Below, in pieces: positions 15,943 through 23,737 of a stretch of 36,037 nt of DNA (positions are counted from its first letter, which is position 1; each line of letters opens with the position of its first letter). The notes under the pieces are model-generated. The model saw only the letters and a list, made by a program, of their open reading frames with translations, was not told the origin of the DNA and did not search any database. Position numbers and translations under genes: made by a program. The stretch is from JBFFSQ01 sp041572275 (GTDB lineage: Bacteria; Pseudomonadota; Gammaproteobacteria; SZUA-229), in contig JBFFSQ010000004.1 of NCBI GenBank assembly GCA_041572275.1, positions 1 through 36,037 of the forward strand, given 5' to 3'.

Positions 15943-17346
15943 ATGTCATCTATTCTGGTAATCGATCAGGGCACCCATGCCAGTCGGGCAATGCTGTTTT
16001 CTGGTGATGGCCAGGTACTGGCCCAGGCTGAACAGACCATTGCCCTGCAGCGGCGTAGCCCAGAAGAGATCGAACAGGACCCTGCTGAAATACTGGCCTC
16101 AGTCCAGCAGGTTATACAACGACTGCCCCAAAACTTACTCAGACAGGCACAACATTGCTGCCTGACCAGCCAGCGCTCGACTGTACTGGCCTGGCATGCA
16201 CAGACCGGTAAGGCCCTGTCCCCAGCCCTCAGTTGGCAGGACCGACGCAGTCTGCACGACCTGCAACAATTTCATCCCCTGAACAGCCGCATCAGGGCGA
16301 TTACCGGGCTACCCCTGTCTCCGCATTATGGGGCTGGCAAGTTCCGCTGGTTACTGCAACACTGCCCGCCGGTTCAACAGGCCCTTGAGGATGGACAGTT
16401 ACATCTGGGTATGCTGGTCAGCTACCTGCTACATCACCTGCTCGAGCAACCTCGGCACCTGATTGACCACAGCAATGCCCACCGCAGCCTGCTGTTTGAT
16501 CTGCATCGTCTGGACTGGTCAGCGGAACTCTGTCAGCTATTTGCAATTCCCCAACATTGCCTGCCTGAATGCCTGCCCATGCAATATGATTACGGGCAAC
16601 TGAAAGACTATGGCATTCCAATCACCACGGTCTGTGGCGACCAGAGTGCGGCCCTGTTCGCTCAGGGCCCAATATCATCCGGGGTCGCTCATATCAATAT
16701 TGGTACAGGTGCATTTATTCTCGCACCTTGCGAAGCCCCCATCACCGAGACTGATCTGCTATGCGGGATTGCCCTCAGTGATCAACACCAGCACGGTTAT
16801 CTGCTGGAAGGCACCGTCAATGGCGCCGGTGCCGCATTGAGCTGGGCCCAGCAGCAGTTCCCGGTCGAACAACTCTTCCAGCACTTGCCAGGCTGGCTCG
16901 CCAATACCGACACGGTTCCCTTGTTCGTCAATACCATCGGTGGTCTTGGCTCACCCTGGTGGAAAGATGGTGGACCGGCCCATTTCACGGATGATTGCCC
17001 GTTATCGACACCACAACGCTATGTCGCCATCGTGGAAAGCGTAGTCTTTTTACTGCAGCACAACCTTGAACAGATGCAACAGCAGCTCGACATTCAGCAC
17101 ATCCAGGTCGGTGGTGGCCTGTCAAAACTTGATGGCCTGTGTCAGAAACTAGCCGATCTCAGCGCACTACCGGTTCAGCGCCCACGGCAAACCGAGGCCA
17201 CGGCACGAGGTGCCGCCTGGCTGGCAGCTGGTCGTCCGCAACACTGGTTCTCTCAAGCCATGCCCACAACATTTACGCCACACCAGCAGCCCGGTCTGCA
17301 ACAACGTTACCGGAACTTTATCGACGTCATTCGCGATTTACCATAG
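15943..17346 (+). CDS. FGGY-family kinase, glycerol-kinase-like
   Basis: A 467-residue FGGY carbohydrate/polyol kinase, shorter than the usual ~500 of GlpK. The ATP-binding start is VIDQGTHASRAMLF, the catalytic aspartate is in GDQSAALF (D233), and NIGTGAFIL and VGGGLSKLDGL complete the fold. Judged by eye against E. coli GlpK, the glycerol contacts differ: R83-E84 in QRET is QRST here (R78, S79) and Y135 is H128. The substrate may therefore not be glycerol, although the next genes handle glycerol 3-phosphate. The start at 15943 is chosen because the fold begins there; the frame upstream to 15769 shows no family similarity. GDPD and a GlpD-like gene follow. Confidence 0.85.
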   Translation: MSSILVIDQGTHASRAMLFSGDGQVLAQAEQTIALQRRSPEEIEQDPAEILASVQQVIQRLPQNLLRQAQHCCLTSQRSTVLAWHAQTGKALSPALSWQDRRSLHDLQQFHPLNSRIRAITGLPLSPHYGAGKFRWLLQHCPPVQQALEDGQLHLGMLVSYLLHHLLEQPRHLIDHSNAHRSLLFDLHRLDWSAELCQLFAIPQHCLPECLPMQYDYGQLKDYGIPITTVCGDQSAALFAQGPISSGVAHINIGTGAFILAPCEAPITETDLLCGIALSDQHQHGYLLEGTVNGAGAALSWAQQQFPVEQLFQHLPGWLANTDTVPLFVNTIGGLGSPWWKDGGPAHFTDDCPLSTPQRYVAIVESVVFLLQHNLEQMQQQLDIQHIQVGGGLSKLDGLCQKLADLSALPVQRPRQTEATARGAAWLAAGRPQHWFSQAMPTTFTPHQQPGLQQRYRNFIDVIRDLP

Positions 17347-17394
17347 ATTCACTACAATCATAATAAGAATCAAAAACAATAAAGAGATAAAAAA

Positions 17395-18153
17395 ATGACG
17401 ATACCGCATCTGGTTGCCCATCGTGGACAGATGGAACACTACCCAGAAAACACCCTGGTGGGACTGGAAGCCGCCCTCCAGTGTGGCGCCTGCTATATCG
17501 AGTTCGATATACAGGCCACCGCAGACGGTGAACTCGTGGTATTCCACGACACGGAACTGGAGCGCACCACCGGCATCAAGGGTCGGCTCTTCGACAGTCA
17601 GCTGAGTGATTTACAAAATATACGGGCTCACGAACCGCAGCGATTTTCACTGGCTTTTTTCAAACAGCATATTCCGCAACTGTGCGAAGTGGTTCAGCTG
17701 TTGCAACGCTATCCCAAAGCTACCGCGTTTGTCGAAATCAAGGAAGAAAGCCTGGAACATTTCGGCATCGAAGCCATCACTTCCAAACTACTTCGGGAAC
17801 TGGATATCGTACAGCAGCAATGCATCATCATTTCCTTCCTGCCCGAAGCCATTCGCTACCTGCAAAACCATAGTTCGGTACCGACGGGCTGGGTGCTACA
17901 TGCCTATGACGAGAACAGTCATCAAATGGCAGAACAGCTCAAGCCCGATTACCTGATAATCAACCATCGGAAAATTCCAGTCAATGAAGAACCCTGGCCC
18001 GGTCATTGGCACTGGATGGTCTATGATGTGACCGATCCAGAACTGGCCCTGCACTATGCCAGCTACAACATCCCTCTCATTGAAACCCGCAACATCTGTA
18101 GCATGCTTGAGCACCCAGTTCTCACACTCAACGCCTGCGACCATGATCTATGA
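17395..18153 (+). CDS. ugpQ: Glycerophosphodiester phosphodiesterase
   Basis: A 252-residue GDPD that hydrolyses deacylated phospholipids to sn-glycerol 3-phosphate and an alcohol. The metal and catalytic residues are visible: HRGQMEHYPENT (H9 to E17 region), EFDIQATADGELVVFHD with the second histidine, and VEIKEE. No signal peptide, so it is the cytosolic UgpQ type rather than GlpQ. Its end overlaps the GlpD-like gene by 11 bases, which would oxidise the product. The TIM-barrel C-terminal motif normally reading WTVND is here WMVYDVTDPE. Confidence 0.92.
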   Translation: MTIPHLVAHRGQMEHYPENTLVGLEAALQCGACYIEFDIQATADGELVVFHDTELERTTGIKGRLFDSQLSDLQNIRAHEPQRFSLAFFKQHIPQLCEVVQLLQRYPKATAFVEIKEESLEHFGIEAITSKLLRELDIVQQQCIIISFLPEAIRYLQNHSSVPTGWVLHAYDENSHQMAEQLKPDYLIINHRKIPVNEEPWPGHWHWMVYDVTDPELALHYASYNIPLIETRNICSMLEHPVLTLNACDHDL

Positions 18154-19297
18154 CCTGATCATTCTCGGCGCTGGCATCCACGGCGCCGCCTGCGCCCAGG
18201 CGGCGGCAGCCCAGGGCTATTCCGTACTGGTACTGGAAAAAAAACCTCAGCCGGGACTGGCCACATCAAGTAAGTCGAGCAAACTGATTCACGGCGGTTT
18301 GCGCTATCTGGAATCCGGGCAGTTCAGGCTGGTTCGGGAATGCCTTAACGAACGCCGCTATCTGTTACGCAATGCACCGGCACTGGTCAAACTGGTGCCA
18401 TTCCATATTCCCATCTATCGTAGCACCCATCGGCGTCCCTGGTTAATTCATCTTGGGCTCATAATCTACAGTCTGTTCAGTGGTACCTCATTTCGACGTC
18501 TTTACCGTCACAACTGGGGCCCATTAGATGGTTTAAACCAGCAGCAACTACAAACTGTATTTCGCTATTTCGATGCCCAGACCGATGACCAGCGCCTGAC
18601 ACAGGCGGTGATGGCATCTGCCGAGTCGCTAGGAGCCACCTGCCTGACCCAGGCCGAGTTTATTCACGCTGACTGTACGGCCGAAATCTGCCAACTCCAG
18701 TATCGACAGCACAGCGAGACTCATACCGTGAGTGGACGACTACTAATCAATGCAACCGGCCCCTGGGCCAATGAAGTACTGCAACATATCAGCCCGTCCC
18801 CTGTACCGCTGTCCATGCAACAGGTACTCGGCAGCCATATCCTGGTACCACGAACACTGCAGCAGGGCATGTACTACCTGGAAGCGCCTCAGGATCAACG
18901 CGCTGTGTTTATCATGCCATGGGGTGAACAAACGCTAATCGGCACAACGGAAACACCATTCAATGGCTCCCCCGACCATATCGATGTCCCCGAGACAGAT
19001 ATCGACTATCTGCTCGCGGTCTACAACCATTATTTTGAACATAGACTCACCCGAGCTGATGTCATCAACGCTTTCGCCGGCCTCAGGGTGCTACCATCGA
19101 GCCCAGGCAGGGCCTTTTCTCGCCCTCGGGATACCATTATCCATCAACATGAAGGTGCTGCTGGCGTGTTTACACTCTATGGCGGCAAACTCACCGCCCA
19201 TCGAGCCACCGCCGAACAGCTCATGGCTCGAATCCATCCCCTGCTACCCTCTCGCAACGCCATTGCCGACACCCGCTATCTGAAACTACCGGTATAA
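18143..19297 (+). CDS. Short FAD-dependent glycerol-3-phosphate dehydrogenase (GlpD-like)
   Basis: A 384-residue DAO-fold flavoenzyme. The dinucleotide-binding motif GAGIHGAA is near residue 9, followed by the GlpD hallmark SSKLIHGGLRYLESGQFRLV. Further family segments are INATGPWAN, a TLIGTTETPF stretch and GGKLTAHRATAEQL. It should oxidise glycerol 3-phosphate to dihydroxyacetone phosphate and pass electrons to quinone. GlpD proteins are about 500 residues with a C-terminal helical cap; this one stops at YLKLPV, about where that domain would begin. The gene overlaps ugpQ by 11 bases and no downstream frame continues the missing domain, so it looks like a stable short form rather than a frameshift. 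Confidence 0.85.
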   Translation: MIYDLIILGAGIHGAACAQAAAAQGYSVLVLEKKPQPGLATSSKSSKLIHGGLRYLESGQFRLVRECLNERRYLLRNAPALVKLVPFHIPIYRSTHRRPWLIHLGLIIYSLFSGTSFRRLYRHNWGPLDGLNQQQLQTVFRYFDAQTDDQRLTQAVMASAESLGATCLTQAEFIHADCTAEICQLQYRQHSETHTVSGRLLINATGPWANEVLQHISPSPVPLSMQQVLGSHILVPRTLQQGMYYLEAPQDQRAVFIMPWGEQTLIGTTETPFNGSPDHIDVPETDIDYLLAVYNHYFEHRLTRADVINAFAGLRVLPSSPGRAFSRPRDTIIHQHEGAAGVFTLYGGKLTAHRATAEQLMARIHPLLPSRNAIADTRYLKLPV

Positions 19298-19367
19298 CGT
19301 CTGTCCAAAGAACGCCACATTCGATAAAATAGTGTGTTTTGACCCCCCCAAACTGAAAGCGGAACAC

Positions 19368-20132
19368 ATGAATACACTTCAAGCACTGATATTTGATGTA
19401 GATGGCACTCTTGCTGACACTGAACGTGACGGCCACCGCGTGGCATTCAACATGGCCTTTGAAGAATTTGGCCTGGACTGGTACTGGGATGAGGACCTCT
19501 ACGAAAAACTACTGGACGTCACCGGTGGTAAAGAACGTATGGCGTACTACCTGGACAAGTTCAATAACGAATACCCTCAGGATGACAATACTCCAGAACT
19601 CATCAAACAGCTACACCAGGCCAAAACCCGCCATTACACTGAATTACTGGCCAAGGGTGCAATACCACTTCGCCCGGGTGTAAAACGCCTACTGGAAGAA
19701 GCCCGTGGAAAGGGCATACGCCTCGCTGTAGCCACCACGACGACCCCGGAAAACGTCACTGCGCTGCTCGAACATGCCCTGGCTCCCGGCTCAAGCGACT
19801 GGTTTGAGGTCATTGCAGCCGGCGATATTGTCCCTGCAAAAAAGCCCGCACCGGACATTTACGACTATGCACTGGAAAAAATGAACCTGCCCGCGGACGC
19901 CTGCCTGGCCTTCGAGGATTCTGAAAATGGCATCAAATCATCCATGGGTGCAAACTTAAAAACCATCGTAACCGTCAATGGCTACACTGAAAATCACAAC
20001 TTTGAGGGTGCAGCCTTAGTACTGGATAACATGGGCGAACCCGAACACGGTTTTAACACCCTAAGCGGGAATAATTTTGGCCACAATTACATCAACCTCG
20101 ACATGCTAGAGGATATATTCAGGTCAGCATAA
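19368..20132 (+). CDS. cbbY: HAD-superfamily phosphatase, CbbY-like
   Basis: A 254-residue HAD subfamily IA phosphatase. The nucleophile motif is DVDGTLADTERDGHR (D10 and D12), motif II is AVATTTTPENV, the lysine is in PAKKPAPDIYDYAL, and the metal site is FEDSENGIKSS. The cap and sequence style match CbbY, which in autotrophs dephosphorylates xylulose-1,5-bisphosphate, a RuBisCO inhibitor. No Calvin-cycle gene is in the window, so the role here may be general sugar-phosphate housekeeping. The start at 19368 is where the fold begins. The stop directly abuts the yjbQ start codon. Confidence 0.85.
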   Translation: MNTLQALIFDVDGTLADTERDGHRVAFNMAFEEFGLDWYWDEDLYEKLLDVTGGKERMAYYLDKFNNEYPQDDNTPELIKQLHQAKTRHYTELLAKGAIPLRPGVKRLLEEARGKGIRLAVATTTTPENVTALLEHALAPGSSDWFEVIAAGDIVPAKKPAPDIYDYALEKMNLPADACLAFEDSENGIKSSMGANLKTIVTVNGYTENHNFEGAALVLDNMGEPEHGFNTLSGNNFGHNYINLDMLEDIFRSA

Positions 20133-20549
20133 ATGGTATTCCAGCACACCTTAACCCTGTCCACTCTTGGTCGTGGCACCTCGAATATCACACGCCAGGT
20201 CGAGGAAGTGATTGACCAGTCCGGTATTAGCACCGGGCTGGTCAATATCTTTGTTCACCATACCAGTGCATCGTTAATTCTGTGCGAAAATGCCGATCCG
20301 GATGTACGCCATGATCTGGAATCCTTCATGAAAAAAATCACCCCGGATGGTGACCCCATGTACCGCCATCAGGATGAAGGTCCCGACGATATGTCGGCCC
20401 ATGTTCGCACGATACTCACGGATAGCAGCCTGACCATCCCGATTAATCAGGGCCGCACCCTGTTGGGCACCTGGCAGGGCCTTTATTTTTGGGAGCATCG
20501 CACCCACCCGCATAACCGCCGCATCACAGTCACTATCTACGGTGATTAG
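20133..20549 (+). CDS. yjbQ: YjbQ/UPF0047 family protein
   Basis: A 138-residue member of the YjbQ family (also annotated secondary thiamine-phosphate synthase, because E. coli YjbQ shows weak thiamine phosphate synthase activity). Family motifs are FVHHTSASLILCENADPDV and WQGLYFWEHR. It begins immediately after the HAD gene stop, so translation is coupled. A true thiE is also present 4 kb downstream, so this one is not needed for thiamine synthesis. Confidence 0.93.
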   Translation: MVFQHTLTLSTLGRGTSNITRQVEEVIDQSGISTGLVNIFVHHTSASLILCENADPDVRHDLESFMKKITPDGDPMYRHQDEGPDDMSAHVRTILTDSSLTIPINQGRTLLGTWQGLYFWEHRTHPHNRRITVTIYGD

Positions 20550-20554
20550 AGAAT

Positions 20555-20599
20555 TCCCTGTTTTGTGCCATAATTAGGTCACACTAAAAACAACAGGGA
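20555..20599 (+). promoter_or_regulatory. Inverted repeat covering the ribosome site of the pentapeptide gene
   Basis: TCCCTGTT (20555-20562) can pair with AACAGGGA (20592-20599), whose AGGGA is the likely ribosome-binding site seven bases before the ATG. The 29-base loop contains a minor TGTG/CACA pairing. Could be chance; a regulatory role is unproven. Confidence 0.3.
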
Positions 20600-20605
20600 T
20601 CATCC

Positions 20606-20953
20606 ATGACAAACAAGACTCCCGAAATAAAAGACTGCCCCATGTATCGTCTTCTCAGAGAGGGCAATATCAAAGACTTCAATGCCAAGAAAGCGGCAGG
20701 AGCCAGCTGTGACCTGACCGGTGCCGACTTTCGAAGCGTTAGCCTGGTCGGGATCGATGCCGAGGGACTGGATTTCAGCAATTGCTACTTCCGCATGTGC
20801 AATTTACGCGGCGTTGACCTAAGAAATGCCAATTTACGTGGTGCCAGCATTCACGGTGCCCAGATTTCCGGCGCTTATTTCCCTGACGAACTGAGTGCCC
20901 AGGAAATAGAGCTTTCCCTGGAACACGGCACCCGCATGCGCTATTCCAGCTGA
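20606..20953 (+). CDS. Small pentapeptide-repeat protein
   Basis: A 115-residue cytosolic protein. After an N-terminal CPMYRLLREGNIKDFN segment come about nine A(D/N)LxX-type pentapeptides (residues 36-90, for example CDLTGADFRS, NLRGVDLRNANLRGASIHGA), which form a short right-handed quadrilateral beta-helix. The C-terminus is acidic (LSAQEIELSLEHGTRM). Such proteins often act through surface mimicry or protein contacts, but no specific function can be given. Probably monocistronic: gaps of 56 and 71 bases separate it from its neighbours. Confidence 0.88.
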   Translation: MTNKTPEIKDCPMYRLLREGNIKDFNAKKAAGASCDLTGADFRSVSLVGIDAEGLDFSNCYFRMCNLRGVDLRNANLRGASIHGAQISGAYFPDELSAQEIELSLEHGTRMRYSS

Positions 20954-21024
20954 GCGATCCAATCGACACCCGGCAGACGGTCACTACAACCGCCTGCCTT
21001 TCAGCTTGCGTCTAGCTTCTAGCC

Positions 21025-22230
21025 ATGCCCGTTAAACTCATTCAGATTACTGACACCCACATCCACGACCTGCCGACAACCGAGTTTTACCAGGGCAGGC
21101 CCGATCAATCGCTACAACGCATCGTCCGTCATGCCAAACACTGTGCTCCCGATATTGATGCGGTGATTGTCACCGGTGACCTCACCCATGATGGTGGCGC
21201 ACAGGCCTGCCAACATTTACAAACCCTGCTGGCCGATTTTGACTGTCCGGTCTATGTTACCCTCGGTAACCATGATGTCGGCACAACCATCCGGCAGCAT
21301 CTGCTAAACCAGCAGATCAGTCAGCCGACTTCGGTAACAATTGGACACTGGCAACTCCTGTTTGCCGACAGCCATGTTGATCATCAGGTTAGCGGCTGGG
21401 TAGACCCTGCACGTCTTGATGAGATCAATCAGCATCTACTCCACTCGCCACAACCGGCGATGCTGTTCACCCATCACCCACCGGTCAATATCCAGTGTCA
21501 GTGGCTGGATCGTATAGGCCTCGATAACGGTGATGTTCTCGTGCAACAGCTGCTACCCTTCAAACAGCTTAAAGCCATTGTGTTTGGTCATATTCACCAG
21601 GCCTTCTCTGCTAATATCGAACACCTGCAGCTGCTGGGCACGCCCTCGTCCTGTATCCAGTTCAAGCCCAACAGTAAGAACTTTGCACTGGATACCCGTG
21701 ATCCGGGCTACCGGATCATCGAACTGGAAGACAATGGTGACTGGCATAGCCAGGTCCAGCGTTGTCCGAACCAGCTAAAGAAAATTATCTCCGGTGGACA
21801 GACTGGCGTTGACCGCGCCGCACTGGACATCGCCATCGAACTGGCCATTCCCCATGGCGGCTGGTGTCCACAGGGACGCCGAGCCGTTGATGGTGTCATC
21901 GATGAAAAATACCAACTCATGGAAACTGAATCAGCAGATTATCCTGTGCGTACCGAATGGAATGTCCGCGATGCAAATGGCACACTGGTGCTCAGCTGGG
22001 GTCAGCCAGATGGTGGCACCGCCCTCACTATCCGCATCGCTGAACGTCTGCAAAAACCCGTGCTGGTGATCAACCTCCTTGACCCTGTCGACGCCGAGAG
22101 CTTCTGGCAATGGTTACAACAACATAATATTGAAATTCTCAACATAGCCGGCCCCCGACATAGCAAAGCCGAAGCTCTCACCTCTACAGCTCAATCCTGC
22201 CTGCTAAAATTACTCTGCCACAACGCTTGA
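21025..22230 (+). CDS. Metallophosphoesterase fused to putative molybdenum-cofactor-carrier domain
   Basis: A 401-residue two-domain protein in one open frame. Residues 1-245 are a CpdA-like calcineurin-type phosphoesterase with DTHIHD (10-15), GDLTHDG (51-57), GNHD (81-84), FTHHPP (148-153) and GHIHQ (188-192), the full set of metal ligands for cyclic nucleotide or nucleotide hydrolysis. Residues about 251-401 match the putative molybdenum-carrier / YpsA-like Rossmann family, opening ISGGQTGVDRAALDIA and including SWGQPDGGTALT. Each family normally exists alone. The join is clean with no sign of a frameshift. A cAMP or nucleotide phosphodiesterase whose activity is read by a nucleotide-binding domain is one reading; a bifunctional cofactor enzyme is another. 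Confidence 0.85.
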   Translation: MPVKLIQITDTHIHDLPTTEFYQGRPDQSLQRIVRHAKHCAPDIDAVIVTGDLTHDGGAQACQHLQTLLADFDCPVYVTLGNHDVGTTIRQHLLNQQISQPTSVTIGHWQLLFADSHVDHQVSGWVDPARLDEINQHLLHSPQPAMLFTHHPPVNIQCQWLDRIGLDNGDVLVQQLLPFKQLKAIVFGHIHQAFSANIEHLQLLGTPSSCIQFKPNSKNFALDTRDPGYRIIELEDNGDWHSQVQRCPNQLKKIISGGQTGVDRAALDIAIELAIPHGGWCPQGRRAVDGVIDEKYQLMETESADYPVRTEWNVRDANGTLVLSWGQPDGGTALTIRIAERLQKPVLVINLLDPVDAESFWQWLQQHNIEILNIAGPRHSKAEALTSTAQSCLLKLLCHNA

Positions 22231-22293
22231 AAACCACGCATTTCTCTACCAGACTCCTAGCAATAAAAATATTTTTTCAGTGGTGATGAATTT

Positions 22294-23133
22294 ATGGATA
22301 CGCAGTTCAAATCAGAATTTGAACAGCTCATCAATCAGCCTGACACCAGCATCAACCTGGCGGAAGCGGCTCTGATGATCGCACGTCTGGAGTACCCGGA
22401 ACTCAACATTGCCATCTACCTGGAACAGATTGAGACACTGGCCGAGGAAATACGCAACCGACTACCGGCGCAACCAACAGCCAGCGAGATTCTGCATCGA
22501 CTGAATCAGGTGCTCTTCATTGAAAAAGGCTTTGAAGGCAACGCTGACCATTACTATGACCCACGTAACAGCTTTCTCAACGATGTTCTCGATCGCAAGC
22601 AGGGCATACCCATCAGTCTGTCCATACTCTATATCGAACTGGGTAAACAGCTAGGTCTACCACTGTCCGGTGTTTCCTTCCCCGGCCACTTTCTGGTCAA
22701 GCTGGATATCCATGATGGAGCCATCGTCCTCGACCCCTATTTTGGTGGTATTTCACTGTCAGAGCAGGATCTGGAACAACGGCTACTGGATTATTATGGT
22801 GATACGCTCAGGAAACAACACCTCATAAGCATGCTCGACAGCAGCAGTAACCGTGACATCATTTTGCGCGTGCTACGGAATCTACGAAATCTGTACATGC
22901 AAGATGATGACTGGTACAAAGCGCTGGAAATGGCAGACTGCATCCTCGAAATCGAGCCGGAAACAACTGAGGCAATCAAGGCCCGAGCCGTCATCTATGA
23001 CAAGCTGGAATGTCACACCCCTGCGCTGCACGATTATCAGCGTTACCTGTTATTAAAACCCGGGGCCAGGGACATCCATTCCATTCGTAAACGGATCATG
23101 GACTTGTCTCAACTCTGTCGACAGATTAACTAA
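22294..23133 (+). CDS. sirB1: SirB1 family (transglutaminase-like core plus TPR)
   Basis: A 279-residue cytosolic protein of the SirB1/YchA family. The transglutaminase-like core contains YYDPRNSFLNDVLDRK, GIPISLSILYIELG and GVSFPGHFLVKL, followed by a short TPR region (about 190-265, starting LRNLRNLYMQDDDWYKAL). Family members often lack the catalytic triad; here the position of the cysteine holds serine (ISLS), so it is probably non-enzymatic. Function unknown despite the name, which came from Salmonella invasion screens. Confidence 0.9.
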   Translation: MDTQFKSEFEQLINQPDTSINLAEAALMIARLEYPELNIAIYLEQIETLAEEIRNRLPAQPTASEILHRLNQVLFIEKGFEGNADHYYDPRNSFLNDVLDRKQGIPISLSILYIELGKQLGLPLSGVSFPGHFLVKLDIHDGAIVLDPYFGGISLSEQDLEQRLLDYYGDTLRKQHLISMLDSSSNRDIILRVLRNLRNLYMQDDDWYKALEMADCILEIEPETTEAIKARAVIYDKLECHTPALHDYQRYLLLKPGARDIHSIRKRIMDLSQLCRQIN

Positions 23134-23141
23134 GCCTGTGC

Positions 23142-23177
23142 TGGCGACAGTCTGTGTGACAGAGTAAGATGTCGCCA
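23142..23177 (+). promoter_or_regulatory. Hairpin enclosing the start of the aldolase gene
   Basis: TGGCGACA (23142-23149) pairs with TGTCGCCA (23170-23177), where the last A is the A of the aldolase ATG. A nested TCTGT-GTG-ACAGA hairpin lies inside. The weak ribosome site (GTAAGA) falls between the two stems, so folding would hide the start codon. Confidence 0.4.
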
Positions 23178-23737
23178 TGAACGACAAGCAAGACCTTATT
23201 CGCCATTATCACTGGCTCAGACAATACGGCTATAACGATTCCCACAGTGGCAACGCCTCAATCAGAGAACAACAGCGTTTCTGGGTGACGCCCACTGGGG
23301 CCTGTGCTGATCTATTAAACGCTGACCAGTTAATCCCCTGTGCTGTTGATGGTGAGCTGGGTACAGGTGCATCACTGGATGCCGGTCTGCATCAACTGGT
23401 GTACCAGAAAAACCCCAAAGCCAACGCCATACTCCACAGCCATGGTGCCTACAGTGTGGCGCTGACAATGGACGGCAATGATTTCCAGCCGATGGATTTT
23501 GAAGGCCAGTACTACTTTAACACCATTCCGGTCATTAGCATTCCCTATGAGCGCTACCTGGAACAGGCCGCCACAGCAGTGTCCGATGCACTGGCCAAGC
23601 ATCCTGTGGTCGTGGTGCGTGGCCACGGCGTCTATGTCCAGGCTGAAAGCCTGAACCTGGCCTACAAATGGACCTGTTCATTTGAACTTTCGGCCAAGAC
23701 CTGTTTTATTGCCCGCCAGGCTGGCACCCTGAAATGA
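23177..23737 (+). CDS. Class II aldolase/adducin family protein
   Basis: A 186-residue protein with the class II aldolase fold, similar to fuculose-phosphate aldolase and methylthioribulose-phosphate dehydratase. Zinc ligands are H87 and H89 (in ILHSHGAY) and H150 (in VRGHGVYV). The catalytic acid, normally Glu in the S-x-E-xxx-H segment, is Asp here (D68 in SLDAGLH). Shorter than the usual ~210 residues. The stop overlaps the thiD start (ATGA). The substrate is unknown; co-transcription with thiD-thiE hints at a phosphorylated sugar or thiamine-related compound, which is inference only. Confidence 0.85.
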   Translation: MNDKQDLIRHYHWLRQYGYNDSHSGNASIREQQRFWVTPTGACADLLNADQLIPCAVDGELGTGASLDAGLHQLVYQKNPKANAILHSHGAYSVALTMDGNDFQPMDFEGQYYFNTIPVISIPYERYLEQAATAVSDALAKHPVVVVRGHGVYVQAESLNLAYKWTCSFELSAKTCFIARQAGTLK

